This document shows positions 47,943 through 56,224 of a DNA stretch of 64,000 bases, piece by piece. The notes under the pieces were generated by a model. That model had not been told where the DNA came from, made no database searches, and saw nothing but the letters and a program-made list of their open reading frames with translations. Source of the stretch: Actinomadura rayongensis (GTDB taxonomy: Bacteria > Actinomycetota > Actinomycetes > Streptosporangiales > Streptosporangiaceae); assembly GCF_009831215.1 (NCBI RefSeq), contig NZ_WUTW01000002.1, positions 1,103,444 to 1,167,443 of the forward strand, written 5' to 3'. Made by a program: the position numbers and the translations under genes. Position 1 is the first letter of the stretch. The number at the start of each line of letters is the position of its first letter.

Positions 47943-48122
47943 ATGCGCATGTACTACCGACGCCCGTGGATGGGCCGAATCCTCGCGTTCCTCATTGCAA
48001 TCCCTGTTCTCGCGTACGTGGGTCGCCTCGTCAGCGAGTGGCTGATCCCGGTCCTCCCTCTAGTCGGTGCGGCCATTCTCGTCATCGTGTTTTGGGCGGT
48101 CGGATTCCGCCGCCGTTACTAG
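47943..48122 (+). CDS. Small membrane protein of the transfer operon
   Basis: The 59-residue protein has a basic N-terminus (MRMYYRRPWMGR), two hydrophobic segments (about residues 12-28 and 33-53) and a basic end (FRRRY). ATG 47943 follows GGGAGACG. It lies directly before the coupling ATPase and probably shares its membrane complex. Confidence 0.65.
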   Translation: MRMYYRRPWMGRILAFLIAIPVLAYVGRLVSEWLIPVLPLVGAAILVIVFWAVGFRRRY

Positions 48123-48132
48123 GCGGCCGACG

Positions 48133-50373
48133 TTGACCTACCAGGAATCGGCAATTTTTGTGCTCGCAGTCGCGGGTTTGTGCGCCGTGATCGTCGTGAC
48201 AGGGGATTGGGTGGACCGCCGGAAGTGGCGTGCGGGTTTGGTCGCCTACAGGATGCGGCTTCCCGCCGATCTCTCGGTGGAGACGGTAACGGCGGCCCTG
48301 TACTTGATCGGTCCGCTTTCGGGTCGGTGGCCGGTTGTCGTAGAAGTACGCGGAACGGCTCGGGGCATCACGCATCACATACTCATTCAGGCGCATCTAG
48401 CGCCAGCAATGATCACGAGGCTGACGGCAGCGATGCCAGGGCTTCGCCTTGAAGAAGATCCGGAAGGGTTGGAATATCCAAGGTTCCGCCGCGCGCGTGA
48501 ACTCCGGAGTAGTAGACGATGGCGGACGCTCGACTACGGGCACGGCGAAAGCGCTATCGCTGGCGTGCTCGCAACGATGTACCCACTCGGGTCCGACGAA
48601 CTGATCTGCGTGCAATGGGTCGTCTCGGCTACCCGGCGCGTGAAAGTGGCGCGCGGTGCGCCCGACGACATCGCTAAGGCCATTGCAGAGAAGAACCGGT
48701 TTCCGTTGCTGGACGCGGCCGGACGGGTTGCGGTGCGCGCGTCGCACCGCTCACGCGCGGCGCTGCTGTTGGCGGGTGTCCTCGGTGGCCTGTCGGCTGT
48801 GAGCGGCCCTGAGACGCGCATACGGACACGCGCCTTGCCGACACGAGTAGTCGCGCGGCGAGCTGCGCGCCGCGCGATTCCGGTCACGTCCGCATGGTGG
48901 CCGATGCTGTTGTCTGCGGCCGAAGCGGCGGCGCTGCTGGCGTTGCCGACACAGGGACTCACCGTCCCCGGTCTCAGCGTCGGGTCCGCGCGCCAGTTGC
49001 CGCCGTCGTCGCGAATGCGGCGGACGGGTCTCGTCATCGCTGACAGCAACTATCCGGGGATGGAATCCCGGCCATTGGCGCTTACGGCAGATGACCGGCT
49101 AAGGCACGTCATGATTCAAGGGCCGACCGGATCAGGCAAATCCGTTCTTCTCGCCAATCTGATATTGCAGGATATCGACGCCGGCCGTGGGGTGCTGGTA
49201 ATTGACCCAAAAGCCGACCTGATTGAGGACATCGCGGCCCGGATTCCCGACAACAGAATTGATGATGTCGTGGTGATCGACGCTGCGGCGCTAAACTATC
49301 CGACCGGCTTCAACCTGCTTTCCGTTAACACATCTGATGAGCACGCACGGGAACTCATGGTGGACCAAGTTGTTCACGTGTTCGCTTCCTTGTGGCGCGA
49401 TTCGTGGGGACCGCGAACAGCGGACGTCATGCGCAATTGCCTATTGACGCTGGCGTACACCAGAGCGCCCGGGGGACGAGCTTTCACGGTCGTTGAGATA
49501 CCGGCCCTGCTCACCGACGACGAATTTCGCCGAAGCATCCTGCGGCAACCGATTCCGGATGCCGTGCGCGGATTCTGGTCCGCATACGACGCGATGAGCG
49601 AGCCCGATCGGGCACAAGTCATCGGACCCTCAATGAACAAGATCCGGGCGATCTCCACTCGCACCGCGCTGCGTCTGATGCTCGGACAGAGCAACGGCGT
49701 TGACCTGTCCACCCTGTACCGCGACAACCGCATCATTCTCGTGCCTTTGCAGAAAGGCAGGATCGGGCCGGACGCCGCGCATTTGCTCGGTGCGCTTCTC
49801 GTCTCGACCCTGTGGCAGATCACGCTTAGTCGGGCGTCCGTTCCAGCGGACCGCCGACGCGCAACGTTCGCCTACCTTGATGAATTTCAGGAATTCATGC
49901 ATTTCGGGAGAGCGGACGATTTCGCCGAAATGCTCGCACAAGCGCGCGGGCTCGGACTGGGCGTCAACATGGCTTACCAGTACCTAGACCAACTGAGCGC
50001 AGATGTCACAAACGCGGTACTCGGAACCGTCCGTACCCAAGTCACTTTCCAGGTGGAATACCGCGACGCTTCCACGCTCGCGCCGCGTTTTGCGCCATTG
50101 ACCCGAGACGACCTTGGAGCGCTGGACGCATTCGAGATCGCCATGCGCCCTTGTATTGACGCGCGGACGGCATCACCCGTGACCGGGCGGACGCGACCTC
50201 TAGGCGAACCGCTGAGAGACGGACGCGACTTCATCCGCGAAAGCGCACAGCGGTTCGGGACGCTCCGCGCGGACGTCGAAACGGAAATCGCTGAGCGCGT
50301 CAAGCCGCGCATCCGCGTCGTCCCGGAAACAAGAATCGGCCGATCCACTGATCAGAAACGACGTGGGAGCTAG
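48133..50373 (+). CDS. VirD4/TraG-like conjugative coupling ATPase
   Basis: The protein (746 residues from TTG 48133) has one N-terminal transmembrane helix, a Walker A G-P-T-G-S-G-K-S (about residue 330) and VLVIDPKADLIEDI. Walker B follows in F-A-Y-L-D-E-F-Q (about 580), then AQARGLGLGVNMAYQYLDQL, typical of the TraM-recognition part of type IV coupling proteins. Such hexameric ATPases bring relaxase-bound DNA to the transfer channel. The start is uncertain: the frame is open from 48067, but TTG 48133, 11 bases after the previous stop, keeps the membrane helix. Actinomycete elements more often use FtsK-like TraB, so the VirD4 type is notable. Confidence 0.8.
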   Translation: MTYQESAIFVLAVAGLCAVIVVTGDWVDRRKWRAGLVAYRMRLPADLSVETVTAALYLIGPLSGRWPVVVEVRGTARGITHHILIQAHLAPAMITRLTAAMPGLRLEEDPEGLEYPRFRRARELRSSRRWRTLDYGHGESAIAGVLATMYPLGSDELICVQWVVSATRRVKVARGAPDDIAKAIAEKNRFPLLDAAGRVAVRASHRSRAALLLAGVLGGLSAVSGPETRIRTRALPTRVVARRAARRAIPVTSAWWPMLLSAAEAAALLALPTQGLTVPGLSVGSARQLPPSSRMRRTGLVIADSNYPGMESRPLALTADDRLRHVMIQGPTGSGKSVLLANLILQDIDAGRGVLVIDPKADLIEDIAARIPDNRIDDVVVIDAAALNYPTGFNLLSVNTSDEHARELMVDQVVHVFASLWRDSWGPRTADVMRNCLLTLAYTRAPGGRAFTVVEIPALLTDDEFRRSILRQPIPDAVRGFWSAYDAMSEPDRAQVIGPSMNKIRAISTRTALRLMLGQSNGVDLSTLYRDNRIILVPLQKGRIGPDAAHLLGALLVSTLWQITLSRASVPADRRRATFAYLDEFQEFMHFGRADDFAEMLAQARGLGLGVNMAYQYLDQLSADVTNAVLGTVRTQVTFQVEYRDASTLAPRFAPLTRDDLGALDAFEIAMRPCIDARTASPVTGRTRPLGEPLRDGRDFIRESAQRFGTLRADVETEIAERVKPRIRVVPETRIGRSTDQKRRGS

Positions 50374-50413
50374 GTCGAGAAAAGCGCAATGTTCGGTGTC
50401 GCAGTCGGCGTGG

Positions 50414-50462
50414 CCTGGGGTGATACCTCCGGGCAACACGATACCGGCCACATCACCCCAGG
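50414..50462. repeat. Inverted repeat between coupling ATPase and replication-relaxation gene
   Basis: CCTGGGGTGAT (50414-50424) and ATCACCCCAGG (50452-50462) form a perfect 11-bp stem with a 27-base loop. It lies 40 bases after the ATPase stop and 160 before the relaxation gene. It could be a terminator or an origin of transfer or replication. Confidence 0.6.
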
Positions 50463-50622
50463 TCACAGCGCTTCCTTCCTCCTCCCCTCCTGCTGAAATT
50501 CTTACCCTCACCCGGCCCGGCCTCTCATCCTCCACTTCCCGCCCCCCAATGTTCCCACTTTGCCGACCTGTGGGAATTCGCCAAGTAAATGAAATTGAAA
50601 ACAAACAGAAGGGACGGACACG

Positions 50623-51441
50623 TTGATTCCACCATCGAACACATTTGAGCGTGCGGTCTGGCTTGAAATGCGGCTCAATGACCGTGACTTGTCGATTCTC
50701 GAAACCGTTTACCGGCTCGGATTGGTAACCGGTTCGCAAATCGAGCGACTGTACTTCTCCGGCATGGCCAGCCGATTCACGGTGCGCAAGCGGGTCATGC
50801 ACCGGCTTGTGGAAAGCCGTGCGCTCGTCATTCTTCCGCGACGTGTTGGGGGAAACTTCGGCGGAAGCAGTCCGGCGATTTACGCGATTGACCCGGCCGG
50901 TTCGATGCTCATTCGGACCATTCACGGGATCCCGGAAAGGCAAAAGAAGGTGATCGGAGGACGTGTTTCACCGCGTCTGCACTCGCATATTCTGGCCGTT
51001 TCGGAAATTTACGTGCAGCTCATCGAGTCGTCCCGGAGACTGCCGTTCGCAGTCGCGGAGTTCCAAACCGAGCCGGAATCCTGGTGGACCACCGATCTCG
51101 GTGACGTCGTCAAGCCCGACGCCTATGCGGCCCTTGTCAGGCGCAATCACCAGGTCACGGATCACTGGTGGATTGAGGTCGATCGAGGCACGGAAGGCGT
51201 TCCTGTCCTACAAGAGAAGATGCGCAATTATCTGCGCATTGCGCAGTCCGACGCCACCGGTCCGGGCGGCGTTATTCCGCGTGTCCTCTTCTCTACTCCC
51301 GACAATCGACGCACGGGAGCACTCACCCGTGCGGCGCGCGAATTCCCGGCCCCTGCTGACCGGCTTTTCGTGATCTGCTCCCAAGGTCTGGCGACGGTAG
51401 ACGGACTAACGCGCGACCTTTTCCGGGACGACGAACAATGA
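50623..51441 (+). CDS. Replication-relaxation family protein
   Basis: The 272-residue protein begins with a winged-helix segment (RLNDRDLSILETVYRLGLVT, then SRFTVRKRVMHRL) and continues with the family's catalytic-like domain, including VKPDAYAALV and HWWIEVDRGTEG. This is PF13814, found on actinobacterial plasmids and integrative elements, where it is linked to DNA nicking, replication or transfer. TTG 50623 lies 9 bases behind AAGGGA and gives the expected N-terminus. Its TGA overlaps the next ATG. Confidence 0.85.
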   Translation: MIPPSNTFERAVWLEMRLNDRDLSILETVYRLGLVTGSQIERLYFSGMASRFTVRKRVMHRLVESRALVILPRRVGGNFGGSSPAIYAIDPAGSMLIRTIHGIPERQKKVIGGRVSPRLHSHILAVSEIYVQLIESSRRLPFAVAEFQTEPESWWTTDLGDVVKPDAYAALVRRNHQVTDHWWIEVDRGTEGVPVLQEKMRNYLRIAQSDATGPGGVIPRVLFSTPDNRRTGALTRAAREFPAPADRLFVICSQGLATVDGLTRDLFRDDEQ

Positions 51442-51905
51442 CACGCTTTCCGGCTGCGATCGTCGCCGGTTGGTCGGCGGCGCTGGCCGTAACCTATGCG
51501 CTCGCCGCACTCGCGGCCGTTCAGTTCCCGATTTTCACGGACGCATTCGACTCGCCGCACCGCCCGATCGTTCCCGTCCTGTCGGCAACGCTGGCCGCAT
51601 GGGTCGCGCAAACGTCTGCTGAAATCGGCCTCGCGCTCGCGCGTCCGGCTCAGTACCCGGACTACGGCGCTTTCACGTGGCTCGTCTCACCGGCTTTCGA
51701 GTGGCTGCGCGGACCCACCTTCCGCCGCTACATCTCAACCATCCTGTTCATCCTGCCGTTGAGCACGTTCCCCGCTGTTGTCTTCCTTGGGGCAACGACG
51801 ATTCCCGAATGGCTCTGGATCGGCATAGCGTCGTTCGCCGCTACCGGTCACATACTCGCCGCAGTGCGCCAAGCACAGAAATGGAAGGTCTTCGATGAAA
51901 GGTAA
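51438..51905 (+). CDS. Membrane protein of the transfer operon
   Basis: The 155-residue protein has four hydrophobic segments (about residues 5-28, 43-62, 100-122, 123-140) and a cytoplasmic-looking tail. No family is recognised. It is coupled by ATGA to the replication-relaxation gene and overlaps the DUF4282 gene downstream, so it probably belongs to the transfer apparatus. Confidence 0.7.
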   Translation: MTRFPAAIVAGWSAALAVTYALAALAAVQFPIFTDAFDSPHRPIVPVLSATLAAWVAQTSAEIGLALARPAQYPDYGAFTWLVSPAFEWLRGPTFRRYISTILFILPLSTFPAVVFLGATTIPEWLWIGIASFAATGHILAAVRQAQKWKVFDER

Positions 51906-52200
51906 CTCCCTGTCCGCCGCGCTCACCGAAACACAGTTTCAGCGTTTCGTGACTCCGACAATCGTCTCAGTCCTGTACCGCGTGACGCGCATTACGGCGG
52001 CTCTGTGGGTCAGCATCCTTCTTGCCGTCATCATCGCTTTTCGCTCGTGGCTCGGACCGGTCGCAACGGCGGCATTCGTCACGCTTCTTCCGCTCGGGTG
52101 GATCGTCTTCGTTATGGCCGTGCGCGTTGCGCTTGAAGCGGTGGCAATTGGATTTGCGATTCACGCGGAAATCCAGCGGATCAACCCGGAAAAGGAGTAG
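51895..52200 (+). CDS. DUF4282-like membrane protein
   Basis: The 101-residue protein has FQRFVTPTIVSVLYRVTRIT, two transmembrane helices and a closing RVALEAVAIGFAIHAEIQRI. This is the pattern of the DUF4282 family, membrane proteins of unknown function. It overlaps the previous gene by ten bases and is followed after 2 bases by a lipoprotein gene. Confidence 0.75.
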   Translation: MKGNSLSAALTETQFQRFVTPTIVSVLYRVTRITAALWVSILLAVIIAFRSWLGPVATAAFVTLLPLGWIVFVMAVRVALEAVAIGFAIHAEIQRINPEKE

Positions 52201-52202
52201 CC

Positions 52203-52952
52203 ATGTCACCACGTAGACGCCTAGGGGTCGCGTTCGCCCCGGCGGTCGTCCTGGCGGTCGTCCTGGCGGCGTCCGCGTGCGGAGGGAGTCACCAGCCGCC
52301 CGGCCGGTTCTCACCCGTCTTGCCGACCGGCCCCAGCTCTGTGCGGCCGTCCACGGGCAGCACAGCGCCGTGCGCGCCAGTCGGCAACGGCGCGGGATGC
52401 GCCGCGAACGGTCAACGCCTGCGGGATGTCCTGCGTCTCATGCTCACCCGTGCCGACGTGTCCCGACGCGACTTGCCGGACTACCGCGCCGAGACCGACA
52501 GCGCGCGAGTTGACGCGCTGTGCGGATGGACCGACGACGCGCCTACCGGAGTCCATGCCGGAGAACTTCGGGTCTTCGGCCAGCGCTGGAACGACTACAT
52601 TCGGGGAATGGGCAGCGACTTGCGCCGTTCCCTCTATCAGTCCGCACTTGAATTCGAGACCACCGAAAAAGCCGCCGCATACTTCGACCAGATTTCCAGA
52701 AATTGCAAGGCAGCGGCCGGCAAAAATGGGACCCTAAAATTCGGCTGGAAGTATTTTCGCCGGGTCGAATCATTGGGATGCACGAAAGGCGGAACGTGCG
52801 AAAAAGTCTCTTACGTCCTCACGCGCGGACCGCTCATGCTCACCATGACTTTCGCGGAAGTCTCATCCGGTCCGCACCACGAAAGCCCGCAGAAAACCTG
52901 GCAGCGCGCCGACCGATACTTTGCGACCATCACGGGGAGAATTCATGACTGA
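52203..52952 (+). CDS. Putative lipoprotein of the mobile element
   Basis: The 249-residue protein has a signal peptide with lipobox A-S-A-C (Cys at about residue 26), a Pro/Ser/Thr linker and a C-terminal domain (about 70-249) with four further cysteines. The domain resembles DUF3558-like actinobacterial lipoproteins but I cannot confirm this. It lies in the transfer operon; a surface role such as mating contact or exclusion is inference. Its stop overlaps the start of the excisionase-like gene. Confidence 0.7.
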   Translation: MSPRRRLGVAFAPAVVLAVVLAASACGGSHQPPGRFSPVLPTGPSSVRPSTGSTAPCAPVGNGAGCAANGQRLRDVLRLMLTRADVSRRDLPDYRAETDSARVDALCGWTDDAPTGVHAGELRVFGQRWNDYIRGMGSDLRRSLYQSALEFETTEKAAAYFDQISRNCKAAAGKNGTLKFGWKYFRRVESLGCTKGGTCEKVSYVLTRGPLMLTMTFAEVSSGPHHESPQKTWQRADRYFATITGRIHD

Positions 52953-53196
52953 CCGGCACGACCCAGACAGCATTTCAGGCGAACCCACCGACGACGCGAC
53001 AAGCGAACTCCGCGTCTTCACGGTCTTGGAGGTTGCCGAACTTCTCGGCGTTTCGAGGGATACCGTTTTCGCGCTGCTGCGTACGGGTGAACTCCGCTCC
53101 ATCCGTATCCGGGAGCGCGGACGGCGTGTGACGCACGGCCAGTTGCGCGCCTACCTCAAGCGCCAGGAAGACGGTGCAGACAGCGACAGCGCCTAG
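52945..53196 (+). CDS. Excisionase-like HTH (HTH_17) protein
   Basis: The 83-residue protein has the excisionase-type winged helix FTVLEVAELLGVSRDTVFAL, then GELRSIRIRERGRRVTHGQL. Such small proteins bend DNA at the attachment site to favour excision. ATG 52945 follows GGGGAGAATTC. It is convergent with the integrase gene, from which a bidirectional terminator separates it. Confidence 0.85.
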   Translation: MTDRHDPDSISGEPTDDATSELRVFTVLEVAELLGVSRDTVFALLRTGELRSIRIRERGRRVTHGQLRAYLKRQEDGADSDSA

Positions 53197-53260
53197 CGCT
53201 CTCTCAGAGCCTCGCGCAGCGCGTCCCGCGTGAGACTCCCTAAGCCGTCGTGGAAGGACG

Positions 53261-53297
53261 CAGAAACGCCCCTGACGAACCGTCAGGGGCGTTTCTG
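53261..53297. terminator. Bidirectional terminator between excisionase and integrase genes
   Basis: CAGAAACGCCCCTGACG (53261-53277) and CGTCAGGGGCGTTTCTG (53281-53297) form a perfect 17-bp stem with a 3-base loop. Short A and T runs in the arms supply partial T tracts in both directions. It serves both convergent genes. Confidence 0.9.
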
Positions 53298-53305
53298 TGC
53301 GCTGC

Positions 53306-54463
53306 CTACGCCGCTAGGCCGTGCGCAGCCTGAGCGAACACAGCGTCGATCACGCTTGCCGACTGCTGGTGAACCGGTGCGAGAACCTTGCGGTAATGAC
53401 GCTCAAGCGTCTTGAGCGTGTGCCCGCACATGTCCGCGATAATCTCGCGCGCGATGCCGTGATGGCTCATCACAGAAACGAACGTGGTGCGCGTCTCGCG
53501 TAGCGTCCACTCGGCAGGGTTGGCGATACCGGCCGCAGCGATCAAGGCGCGAAACTCATGCCGCGCGGTCAAGGCGGTGTAGGCGCTTCCATCGGGGCGC
53601 GTGAACACCGGCGTTTCCTTTGACACGATTTGGCCGCGCGCGGCGAACTCCGCGCGCTGGACCTTCCGCCAATCCATGAGAGCGGTAACGGAAACTCCGC
53701 CGAGCGTCAGCCCTCGGCGGCTGTTCTCCGTCTTAAGCTTCCCATCGGTTCGCGCAGCGCGCTCGACATAAACCGTGGGTTCTTCCGAGTCCAGATCCAG
53801 CCATTCCCACGTCAGTCCGTTCAGCTCATCAATCCGAAGCCCGGACGTGAGCGCCAACGCCAGATACCCGCCGAACCGCTGGTGCGGAGACAGGCACGTC
53901 TTGAGGATCGAGTCCGTCTGAGCCACGCTGAAAGACTTGCTTTCGCGCAACCCATCTTTCGTTCCCTGCGGACGCGCGACAGGAAGGCTCACGTTCTCCT
54001 TGACGTACCGGTACACGATGGCGCGATTGATCGCTTTCGTCAGTAGCGCGTGAACCTTGCGCAAGGATTCGGGGCAAAGCTGCGTGGCCATCTCCACAAG
54101 CCACACAGACACGTGCAGAGGCTCAAGGTCCTTAATTTTGATCGCACCGATTTTCGATACGTGAGTCTTGACGAAACTTCGGTAACTCCGGATCGTCCGG
54201 GGCGCCTTCCCTCCGCGCTCCAGTTCATCTACGTATTCGGTGACTACCCGGAGAACGGTAACCGATCGGTCGGTGGCGACCTTGTCATCAATGTCTTTGG
54301 CAAGCTTCGCAAGCTTGTCCTTCACAACGGCCTTAGTGGGACCCTTGCGCTTGGGACGGTTCCGCGTGCCGTCGGCCTTCAACCCCAGATCAAGGACGCC
54401 GGTGAAGCCCTTGCCCTCCGGGTAGATGCTGGCCTTGTAGCCGTTCACGAGTAGAGTACTCAT
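53306..54463 (-). CDS. int: Tyrosine-family site-specific integrase
   Basis: The 385-residue recombinase has an N-terminal AP2-like arm-binding part, a SAM-like core-binding domain (TIRSYRSFVKTHVSKIGAIK) and a catalytic domain. The first Arg is in T-S-G-L-R-I-D-E-L, the Lys is near TENSRRG, the R-E-T-R segment stands at the usual H-x-x-R box, and G-H-T-L-K-T-L-E-R-H-Y carries the nucleophile Tyr. It inserts and excises the element by recombination at att sites. The box II His is missing, as in some actinomycete integrases. Its start, not its stop, faces the presumed right end of the element. Confidence 0.9.
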   Translation of the reverse strand: MSTLLVNGYKASIYPEGKGFTGVLDLGLKADGTRNRPKRKGPTKAVVKDKLAKLAKDIDDKVATDRSVTVLRVVTEYVDELERGGKAPRTIRSYRSFVKTHVSKIGAIKIKDLEPLHVSVWLVEMATQLCPESLRKVHALLTKAINRAIVYRYVKENVSLPVARPQGTKDGLRESKSFSVAQTDSILKTCLSPHQRFGGYLALALTSGLRIDELNGLTWEWLDLDSEEPTVYVERAARTDGKLKTENSRRGLTLGGVSVTALMDWRKVQRAEFAARGQIVSKETPVFTRPDGSAYTALTARHEFRALIAAAGIANPAEWTLRETRTTFVSVMSHHGIAREIIADMCGHTLKTLERHYRKVLAPVHQQSASVIDAVFAQAAHGLAA

Positions 54464-54765
54464 CAGACGCCACCAGTCCTTCCACGACGCGGTGTGTGTC
54501 AGGAAGGGTCGGACGTTCCAGCGTCCGGCCCTTCCGCCTGTTGAGAGCCTTCGAGAGCTAGAACGGCCTTGCGACTCCGGGCGTTCCGGGACCCATGATC
54601 ATGGCTCCCGTGATGGCTCTCTCAGCACTCATCTTCTGTTGTTCCCCCAGGTCATCCGGGGGTACCCACGGTAGCCGCGCTACCGGCCCGGTGGGGATGT
54701 CGCGGTCGACCCCGTCCGGGCGGTCTTGATGCACTGGGAATCCGCCGAACCGCAGGAGGAACGCC
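54464..54765. other. Non-coding right side of the mobile element
   Basis: No gene is seen in 302 bases. It holds a strong hairpin (54502-54535), a small palindrome GGTAG-N5-CTACC near 54670, and a rise in GC towards the right where the chromosome-like genes resume. The attachment site may lie here, but no duplicate was found at 44.2-44.4 kb. Confidence 0.5.
54502..54535. repeat. Hairpin upstream of the integrase gene
   Basis: GGAAGGGTCGGACG (54502-54515) and CGTCCGGCCCTTCC (54522-54535) form a 14-bp stem with one G-U pair and a 6-base loop, 40 bases upstream of the integrase start. It could be an integrase arm site or a terminator. Confidence 0.6.
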
Positions 54766-54966
54766 ATGACCGCACCGTCCACCCCGCCGCGCCGCCGCGG
54801 CCGTCACCTGGACGGCGCCGCGCTCGCGGGCGGGCTCGCCGCCATCGTCGCGCCCGACCTCGGCGCCGCCCGCTGCCACGCCTGCGGCGAGGACGGCATC
54901 CGCGCCGCCGCGCCGTTGCGCGCCGACGCGCGCCACTGCCCGTCCTGCGGCGCGCCCCGCCCCTAG
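54766..54966 (+). CDS. Small zinc-ribbon-like protein
   Basis: The 66-residue protein has two C-x2-C pairs, RCHACGED and HCPSCGAP, about 20 residues apart, a typical zinc ribbon. The start has a strong AGGAGGA. No further domain is present, so a DNA- or protein-binding role is only inferred. It is convergent with the HTH gene to its right. Confidence 0.65.
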   Translation: MTAPSTPPRRRGRHLDGAALAGGLAAIVAPDLGAARCHACGEDGIRAAAPLRADARHCPSCGAPRP

Positions 54967-54996
54967 CCGCCGACCGGACCGCCGGCGGGCGTGCCG

Positions 54997-55272
54997 CTAC
55001 TCGGTGTGGCGGGCGGCGCCCGCGCGGGCGCGGCGCTGGGCCTGGCCGCCCGCGCCCTTCTTCGGCGCGTCCGAGGCCGCCGGGTCCTCCCAGGGGCGGC
55101 GCAGGCACTGCCGGACGGCCTCCCACGAGTAGCGGAAGTCCTTGCCGGTCTTGAGCGCGGGGAGCTGACCGGCGTTGGCCATCCGCCGCACCGTCTGCGG
55201 GGACAGGGCGAGTCTGGCCGCCAGCTCGGCGGTGGTGAGCACGTCGGGGTCGCGGGCGGGCGGCTCGGTCAT
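54997..55272 (-). CDS. MerR-like/excisionase-type HTH DNA-binding protein
   Basis: The 91-residue protein carries an HTH_17 domain (VLTTAELAARLALSPQTVRR, then NAGQLPALKTGKDFRYSWEA) and a basic Ala/Gly-rich tail. ATG 55272 lies 7 bases after AGGAG; upstream in-frame ATGs are less likely. Such proteins act as excisionases or simple regulators; its position just outside the integrase side may mean it belongs to an older element. Confidence 0.75.
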   Translation of the reverse strand: MTEPPARDPDVLTTAELAARLALSPQTVRRMANAGQLPALKTGKDFRYSWEAVRQCLRRPWEDPAASDAPKKGAGGQAQRRARAGAARHTE

Positions 55273-55439
55273 GCGGAACTCCTGGCCTCGGGAGGCGTCG
55301 TCCGGCGGGGGACGGCCGGGGCGGACGACGGTCGTGCGCTCCGCCATCTTGCCACGCAGCGTGACCGAATGACAACCCTTCGTCGGGTGACGGGGGATGT
55401 CCAGCGGTTTCACCGTTCCGTCGCCGCCCGCCCGGGAGC

Positions 55440-56141
55440 CTAACCGCGTTCCGGGACGACCTGTTCGGACCGGTCGCGCTTGGTGTAGAGGTCCCAGTAG
55501 TGGTCGGCCAGGTCCTCCGGTGCGACGACCGGCCCGCCGCGCCCGTGCTCGGCCGCGGCCCGGTGCGCGGCGCTGCCCTCGATCCACGCGCCGATCGTCA
55601 GCGTCCCCGCGTAGACGCCCTGGTCGGCGAGTTCGGCGTGCAGCGACTGGATCCAGTTGCGCGCCGCCGCCATGACCGGCCCGACGCCGCTCATGCCGGG
55701 CGCGCCGGCCAGCGCGGACACGCCCTGGGCCAGCAGGAACGCGCCGTCGCCGCGCGCGACCATCCCCGGGACGACGGCGCGGGCGACCTCGACGGGCGTG
55801 TAGAGGTGCAGGTCCATGAGGCCGCGCAGCGTCGCGGCGGCGAGCCCGGCGGCGGGGGCGAACGGCGGGGCGGAGCCGATGGGGGCGTACTCCACGACGT
55901 CGATGGGCCCGAGCCGTCCGGTGATCGCGTCGACGAGCGCGGGGACGCCCGCGGGCTCGGCGAGGTCGGCGGGGAACGCGGCGGCGCGGATCCCCTCCTG
56001 GTCCAGGATCTCGACCAGGGCGCCGAGGGGTTCGGGGCGGCGGCCGACGAGCGCGACGTCGAACCCCTCGCGGCCGAACCGGCGGGCCGTGGCGGCGCCG
56101 AGGCCGGGTCCGGCGCCGAGCACGGCGATGGTCTTGGGCAT
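55440..56141 (-). CDS. SDR-fold oxidoreductase-like protein lacking the Tyr-Lys pair
   Basis: The 233-residue Rossmann protein has V-L-G-A-G-P-G-L-G-A-A-T-A at its N-terminus and the order of a classical short-chain dehydrogenase, including VVEYAPIGSAP in place of the N-A-G motif. Where Y-x3-K should stand it has MSGVGPVMAAARN, so normal SDR chemistry is doubtful. ATG 56141 is chosen. It is divergent from a TetR gene, and palindromes lie between them, so it is probably the regulated target. Confidence 0.8.
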   Translation of the reverse strand: MPKTIAVLGAGPGLGAATARRFGREGFDVALVGRRPEPLGALVEILDQEGIRAAAFPADLAEPAGVPALVDAITGRLGPIDVVEYAPIGSAPPFAPAAGLAAATLRGLMDLHLYTPVEVARAVVPGMVARGDGAFLLAQGVSALAGAPGMSGVGPVMAAARNWIQSLHAELADQGVYAGTLTIGAWIEGSAAHRAAAEHGRGGPVVAPEDLADHYWDLYTKRDRSEQVVPERG

Positions 56142-56155
56142 GGGGGACTCCCGGT

Positions 56156-56213
56156 AAGTTGATGGAACCGTCAAGTTCGACGGTAGCAGCTAATTTGAGA
56201 CGACCATCAAGTT
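56156..56213. promoter_or_regulatory. Palindromic operator region between SDR-like and TetR genes
   Basis: ACCGTC (56167-56172) and GACGGT (56179-56184) are perfect inverted copies around AAGTTC. An outer imperfect pair, AAGTTGATGG (56156-56165) and CCATCAAGTT (56204-56213), encloses them. This is typical of TetR sites that control both divergent genes. Confidence 0.65.
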
Positions 56214-56224
56214 ATGGGGGGCCG

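Noticed and set aside
44229-54765. Short matches such as CGGCCCGGT near 44268 and 54685 as att sites
   Set aside because: Nine matching bases are expected by chance at this GC content, and no tRNA gene 3' end was seen at either side. A comparison with an empty site in a relative would be decisive.
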